Translations under genes and position numbers: made by a program
In this document: positions 57,910-64,000 of the stretch, in pieces
Numbering within the stretch: the first letter of the stretch is position 1
How the letters are laid out: every line of letters begins with the position of its first letter
The notes under the pieces: generated by a model
What the model was told of the DNA's origin: nothing
The model's database searches: none
The model's input: only the letters and a program-made list of their open reading frames with translations
Source of the DNA: Micromussa lordhowensis
Lineage: Eukaryota; Cnidaria; Anthozoa; Scleractinia; Lobophylliidae
Direction of reading: 5' to 3'
Assembly (NCBI GenBank): GCA_964020085.1
Contig: OZ026603.1
Span: forward strand, 32,543,658 to 32,607,657
DNA: 64,000 bases

Positions 57910-60900
57910 GAAGCTTAGAAATTCAAGGGTAGTCTATCACTAAACCAAGAACCCATTCGGAGTAAAAATATGTATGAATATTAGTTTTTAGCTGCTCTCA
58001 TACAGCATGAAAGTAAAATTTCAGGAGGAACAATATTTCTGAAGTTTAAAATTTAGTAACGTCATGTGAAAACCAGCAATAGATCGTTTTCACGTGACGT
58101 CATCACTTTCTAAAATCTAAAACTAAAGATCCACCAAAGTTTTCATCCTCATCAGGTATAAGAGGTGACATATTTATATCTGTTTACAACTTTACAACTC
58201 AATAGCGTGCTTCGTTTGGAAACTAGAGAATTTTGAATTTCCCGGTTATGGAGGTGCGTGACACAAGGCTACGATCAAATTTGTTGAAAAATATATACTT
58301 ATCTCATGATTTTGAGCCCAGTTAGAAGCTAGAGCATTAGGAAAAGTGCTTATGTAAATACTTGTTCTTTCAGTACTGATAATCAGTCGCCTAGAAAGCC
58401 AAAGTAAGTTCCAGATGTTTACACTATTTTCCCACCGCCATATTGGTGTACCGTGGAGGTACACCAACATGGTGTTTTCATACTGGGCTCTGTAAATTTC
58501 TGCGAAACATTTCGACGAATATCTGAAGTTTGGGGAAACGCACAGGGTTAAAAGTTGGAGTGATGTCTTATTTTTTATCTTCTATAACATTACAATTTCT
58601 TAGCTTTTTCCACTGGATAGTTTTATTGCGTGACAGTGAAAACGATCTTTAATACAGAAACACAGACCAATGGCGCGCGCTAGGGATCTTTATATAGTTT
58701 ATTAGAGAACGTAATGGGAACTCGTTGCAACTACGTACCGCAGTAGCCCGCTATAGTATTCTTCTGCTGTTTTCCTTTGTTTTTATCTCATTCCCATCAG
58801 ATATGTTTTCATTTGCGGCAGCTATGATGGCAAAATATCGTGAGATAAACCGGGTATATCTTTGTAATTTGCCTGAAACGCACAACGTTTTCTTTCTCAA
58901 TTTTCGGTGATTTGCTTCATCTCCCGAAATTAACTTGAAGACTTCTTGATTTGCCTCGAGGGTTCCAGTTAACGCAGTCCACTGCAGTTTGTATAATCTG
59001 TGGTTTCTCTATCATAAGATAGCTTCACATTGTGGCATGTTATCAATACAATCTGATGTTGGTTTCGCTGTTTTAATTTCATAAAATGTTGTGCTTTGAT
59101 TTGATCACATATTGCTCGAAAATTCCGCATATTGCCAGAAAAACATGCACCACTGGTCACCAGACAATTCTGCAAAACTTCTCCAAAAATTTATCTCCTT
59201 CGCCACCGTTCGCTGGGTTGCCACGGTAAGCTGGCGTTTTCAAAAATCCCCCAAAATGGACGTACTGGCTCAGGTTCTCCAACATACGCAAACTTTGGTC
59301 ATTTTCAGAGTGTGGCTAAGAAATATACAAATATATGTAGTGCAGAATCATTCTTTTGTTAAATAAACCATTTGCCTGTGGGTGACGTTCACTTTGCCGT
59401 CCTGGTTTCTTAAAGTTCCCTCCTGCGCCCCTCAGAACGCGAGTCTCGAATCAATCCACTCGTAGACAAAACAACCCGTCTGTAATGACTACACACGTAC
59501 ACGTGTACAAACCATTCAACACGCGCAACACGTATTTTCAAGTTAGGCTCGTGAGCGAAGTTGCACGTGTACTCGACAGAATTTTGAGCCACTGATTTCT
59601 GAGCCAATCAATTCATCAATTCGACTGCGCAGAATAAAACGCAGCGGGCCAGTTTGGAGATGAGGAAACAACAATGGGATGTGAGCATTTTTCAGGCATA
59701 AGCCAACGTCCCTAGCGCATTTTTCTTGGGACCAGAAGCAGGTATCACATTTAATTTGCTTTTTTTGGGGGAAATGATTTTCAAACCATTGCTCGGATTG
59801 CCCAGGCGATCGCGGGATGGTTTCATTTTGTAACAACTTAAAGAGCTAGAGAAACAGTTGAACGAAATCAAATCAGAACTAAATACCGTCTAGCGTGGCT
59901 AAGAGTTGTTTAGAGTTGCAAGAACGCAAAAACATAGCTGCGCAGGCGGATAAATTTTTGACTTGTAGTCCGGGGACGATAAAATATCATTGTTAGACAA
60001 TTCAGTGTTAGGTGGCTCGATCACATCGGCAATCCTCAAGAACAACTGAACAGCAAGGCAGGATCACTGTAGTCATGTAATGCTCAACAAACTGATGAAG
60101 TATGTCGCCTAAACTAAATCCGAGGAAGATATTTCTGTATTTTGCGATTTTACAGTTGGTTTTTCTGCGCGCAAACGTCGTCAGAACTCGAAAATTAGTC
60201 ACAGAAACCGCTTCAAATAAACACGCCACAAAAATTATCCCTCACAGTGTTTTTAAACTCGACAACATGGATCGATTTGGCTTCCGTTGCTTTCCAGATT
60301 TCGTTACGAAAGAGCGTTGAAGAGTTTTCGGGCAACGTACACTCACTGCCACGTGAGATGAAGTTGGACGTTTACTTGATTACGCGCTCGCGACGACGAC
60401 ACCGCCAACAGAAATGTCCCGAACAATTGGTACTCGCAATCATTTTATTCTGGGCACATTTCCTAGTCGTCCTGTGACAAAAAACCAACCAGAAATGACC
60501 AAATCTTGCACGTTCTGGTGAAATATCAATACATCTTATCATGCAGAACTGAACGCCGTCCTTTGGTGTCTAGCTCAGGAAAGTTGGATCCAGAGCCGGA
60601 TGAATTCGCAAAACTCTTTCGCAGACTGTAAATTAATCTTCTCAATCCATTCATTCCAAATATTAAGCCGTGATTAAAATCACGTACAAAACGAAGACTA
60701 TTTCGGCAACGAACATTGCGTTTACTTCCTCTAGTCTCCTTCAACATACGTACATCACCACGTTGCGACGTCAAAGGAACCTACAATACGAGGGTCTGTT
60801 CAAAACCAAATATCCCAGCTACTTGTTGCCATCAGTCTTTCGTTTTTTCCTTACCGCGAACATATTGTGATTCCAGAGGAGTCGCCCTCTTCTTTCCCGT

Positions 60901-61560
60901 TGTCATTGCTTCATTACAGCGGACAGCCTTCTCGTGAAAAATTCAGAAAATCTAGTTTTCCACCACATTCCTTGAGAGAAAACTATGTTAGCTGGCAATA
61001 CCGTTAAGTGCAATTTCACCGCCTTAGACCTTCGTCTGCTAATTCCTTATACACGTGAAAGGAGTGTAGTAGAGGCTTGCGCTGGCTAGCACAACTTAGG
61101 AATTCGAAAGGTCACATTCACTGTACTAAAAAAAGCTTCAGTTTCAGTCAAAGCTCTGATTGCAACAGATGTCGTTAAGTGAGCATATCTAGCCTGTTTT
61201 TGGCGTCACTTTTGTAATTTGTGTTACAATATATAAAATCCGTGGTGGATACGAGTCAATTCCGGGCACAAACTGCAAAATTGCCCGAAGTAAATAAGTG
61301 TGCAGTGCTTGCGCAATCTGCCGAGTCATTGGAGGAATGTAATGCAACGCGTGAAAACTGCGATGGACGGAATTTCTCGATTCACAGTGTGGAGGAAAAA
61401 ACAAAACCTAGCTAAAACCGTTGTATGGGAATGCAGTAAATTGTTTCTGACAGCCAAAAGCCACTTTGAGTCATGCTTTAGAGCACATCAAATGTGGTTT
61501 GGAGAGTTGTGAGTTGCTCGACGTGTTGCCGATAGCAACTTCCGCTTTTTCTTTCTGGAG

Positions 61561-62356
61561 GGTAGGGGGTACTCCTAAAAAGGGGGGAAGGGGGGCAAGA
61601 TGTGGCTGGGCTATGGGAGTATTTTTTATTCCGGTCATTCCGTCGATACATAACTGAATGTCTACCTGCAATCAAACACTACACAATTGTTTGAATATAT
61701 CTATGGAGCGGTTCATTTTTTGTCCCTGTTTTCTAGACATCTTTCACGGCACTTAGAATTCGTTTTGCCACAGCGACGATCGGTTTAGCGATGTTTGACA
61801 ACTATGTACAGATTTTCCTCTTTCTTTATCATTGTTTATCTTGTAGATTGAAGCGGTGACATGAGCGCAAGCTCGATTCGACACGCAACATGAAAGAAAT
61901 AATAGTAAATGAGAGAGGGGAGGGGGTACTCCTAAAAAGGGGGGGAGGAGGGCAAGGTGTCGCTGATGGGAGTAGCCCCCATTCCGGTCATTCCGTCGAT
62001 ACATAACTGAATGTAATCTCTACCTGCAATCAAACACTACAGAATTGTTTGAATATTTCTATGGAGCGATTCATTTTTTTGTCCCTGTTTTCTAGACATC
62101 TTTCGCAGATGAACATTTTATGCTAATCTGCGCTTTATAAGTATAATTATTATAAATAAATTATTAATTATTAATTATTATAGTTATAAAATTCGTTTTG
62201 CCACAGCGACGACCGGTTTAGCGATGTCTGACAACTTTGTACAGACCTTTCCTCTTTCTTTATCATTGTTTATCTTGTAGACTGAAGCGGTGACATGAGC
62301 GCAGATTTGGGTCGTAAAGGTTCGATTCGACACGCAACATGAAAGAAATAACAGTA
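61561..62356. repeat. Tandem duplication, units about 360 and 440 bp
   Basis: GGGGTACTCCTAAAAAGGGG, CATTCCGTCGATACATAACT, CAAACACTACA, TTCGTTTTGCCACAGCGACG and GACACGCAACATGAAAGAAA appear in the same order at 61566-61902 and 61924-62351. The second unit has an AT-rich insertion near 62100-62190. Similarity is high, so the duplication is recent. Confidence 0.85.
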
Positions 62357-64000
62357 CATATAGCTTGCAAACGAGCAGTCCTTAATTTTGCTCAGAGTTG
62401 GCTGGCTGAGCGTGCATATGAACGAGAACAAAAATCAATACGCAAGAGGACACGCCATGCAGATGGTGATTTGTGCGTACGGGAGCGCTTTCGCTCTTTT
62501 GACTGAAGATAAACTCTTTTTCACGGCAAAGTTATTCTGGAACATATGTAAATTTATAATGTTTGAAAGATCAATGAAATGACCTTTACGTGTATTATTT
62601 TCCTTCGAGGTAAACGAAATTCTCCCATTACAAATTACGCTAAAGTTACGCTATGCAAAGAATGTAATCAGAAACCTTGACTGCGATATATCACTATCGC
62701 GTTAATATAGCTACCACGCATGGGCAGAGGAATACAGTAATCAATACATAATCAAAGACTGCTTTGGAATATGCGCTGCGCTGCCACTGTAGTGCTAAGA
62801 GAATAGTTAAATTTAAAAGCGCGGTTATAAGATCTAAAAGATCTTCTTGTTGTGGACGTGGAAACGTGCTATGAAAGGTTCGTTTCCTCCCTTTGTTTGC
62901 TTATCCTTTCCATGGAAAAAAAAGTTAGAAACGAGATGTAAAGAACAGTACTAGAATAAGATACGATTCTTGTGAGGTAACGTTCATTGAAAAATATTTG
63001 GTCTACATTCATGCATGTAGACCAATTTTTTTCAAGTTCGTTCTTATTCCATAGACGGGTCATTCTTCTTTTTAGGTTCGTTTCATGAAAACCGAAGCGA
63101 TAGTGTTGTGGCTTCACTCTGGGTACTGTTCACCTTCATGTTTTTGCTAGCACGGTTTTTTTTTCGCGAAAACTTCTGAGACCAAATTAATGACCGTCGC
63201 TTCTGACGAAGTAAACAAGATCTCATGCGTCATGTAACAAAAGTGAAACCAAAAACGTCAGGTAATTCCATGACTGACTTAATACCTTTTTTTAGCGCAT
63301 TTAATATTCCCTTCGAATCCAAAGCTTCCATAAAACCAAAAGACAATAAAGAAAACAGTATCCATAATAAAGAAAACAGTATCCATAACATTGTCCGTGT
63401 AGTAACATTTCAACAGCTTTTGGCGAATAAACGTCACGGGTTGCGTGATTCAATGTTTGGCCGAGCAGAGGTCCGGTTCAGCTCACCGACATGGGAAAAA
63501 ATAAAAAATAAACAACATGCAGAGCAAGAACCGCGCTCGGCCCATGGCCGCGCGGTTAATTATGCGCGTGAGTTTGTCTGACGCCGTACTTTTCTCGGAA
63601 GTTGAAAACAACAAAGTTGCACGTGAATTTGCACGTGTTTGCTAAGGAGATTTTCCGCCTTTGTGTGTCGACCAATCAGATCGTTGGTCAGGCCAGGTCA
63701 CCAAGAGGAGTGAAAACATGAGGCCTGTCACGCTCGGAGAGAGCTTGTAAGATCAGTCCAACACTGAACGAAATAGAGTAACAAATAACACAGCTTACAC
63801 ACGATCAGGCATTCTGAAGCTTTCTAAAACGCGTCACAAATACCTGACAAAATGACGTCATACACAGAGAACTCAATCGAGAGGTAATGACATTTCCAAA
63901 ATAAACCGTCACCTTGAGACATCCCATTGCAGAATCAAACGGTGGGCTTGATACTTGATACAACGAAAAATCACGACCGACTATGCGTCTAAGAATGAGA

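Larger units (their letters stand above)
56552..64000. other. Region upstream of the visible CLOCK-like exons
   Basis: Probably a long intron of the CLOCK-like gene plus flanking DNA. It holds tandem duplications (56667-57150 and 61561-62356), a micro-element (57170-57245) and hairpins (57669-57715 and 58437-58472). I looked for PAS-type exons on the minus strand and found none. Other open frames here are short and lack splice or family support. Confidence 0.45.

Noticed and set aside
59543..59836. Minus-strand 97-codon ORF with several cysteines
   Set aside because: No motif spacing, splice site or paralogue supports it.
63225..63581. 118-codon ORF with a KENSIHN repeat
   Set aside because: The repeat is a simple 21-bp tandem duplication and there is no other coding evidence.

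Overview
The window is animal nuclear DNA and most likely comes from a cnidarian, probably a stony coral. The basis is AT-rich DNA with many introns, GT-AG splice sites, animal-type genes (a class A GPCR, the E3 ligase POSH/SH3RF and a CLOCK-like transcription factor) and a dense load of small inverted-repeat transposons and tRNA-derived SINEs of a kind I associate with coral genomes. The species assignment is inference. There is no sign of operons, CRISPR or other prokaryotic architecture.

Layout. 1-732: the 3' two-thirds of a rhodopsin-like GPCR (+). 3.1-23.3 kb: a cluster of four related three-exon genes for small secreted cysteine-rich proteins, arranged minus, plus, minus, plus. This looks like one divergent gene pair that was duplicated. 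The fourth copy carries an in-frame stop in exon 2. 18.2-20.1 kb: a 1957-bp DNA transposon with about 97-bp inverted ends and a 9-bp target duplication, inserted between members of the second pair. It carries a broken RecQ-like helicase exon and an intact small CxxC...CxxC zinc-binding ORF. 25.5-27.2 kb: two weakly supported minus-strand exons sharing a CDG(F/Y)FGC motif, lying between two inverted copies of one repeat. 29.8-45.0 kb: a complete 13-exon POSH/SH3RF gene (-), whose introns hold SINEs and a second helicase-carrying transposon. 51.9-56.6 kb: the last four exons of a glutamine-rich CLOCK/NPAS2-like gene (-). 57-64 kb: no convincing exons; tandem duplications and hairpin repeats.

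How the genes relate. The unrelated neighbours (GPCR, POSH, CLOCK-like) are ordinary animal genes. The secreted-peptide cluster and the transposon family are the accessory content. The two large elements, plus two tiny elements of 61 and 76 bp, all begin TAG(C/G)CT, end in the complement, and are flanked by perfect 9-bp duplications. The two large ones share the same helicase-type gene and intron. The helicase therefore looks like a resident component of a MULE-like family rather than a one-off capture. This is the most unusual structure I found.
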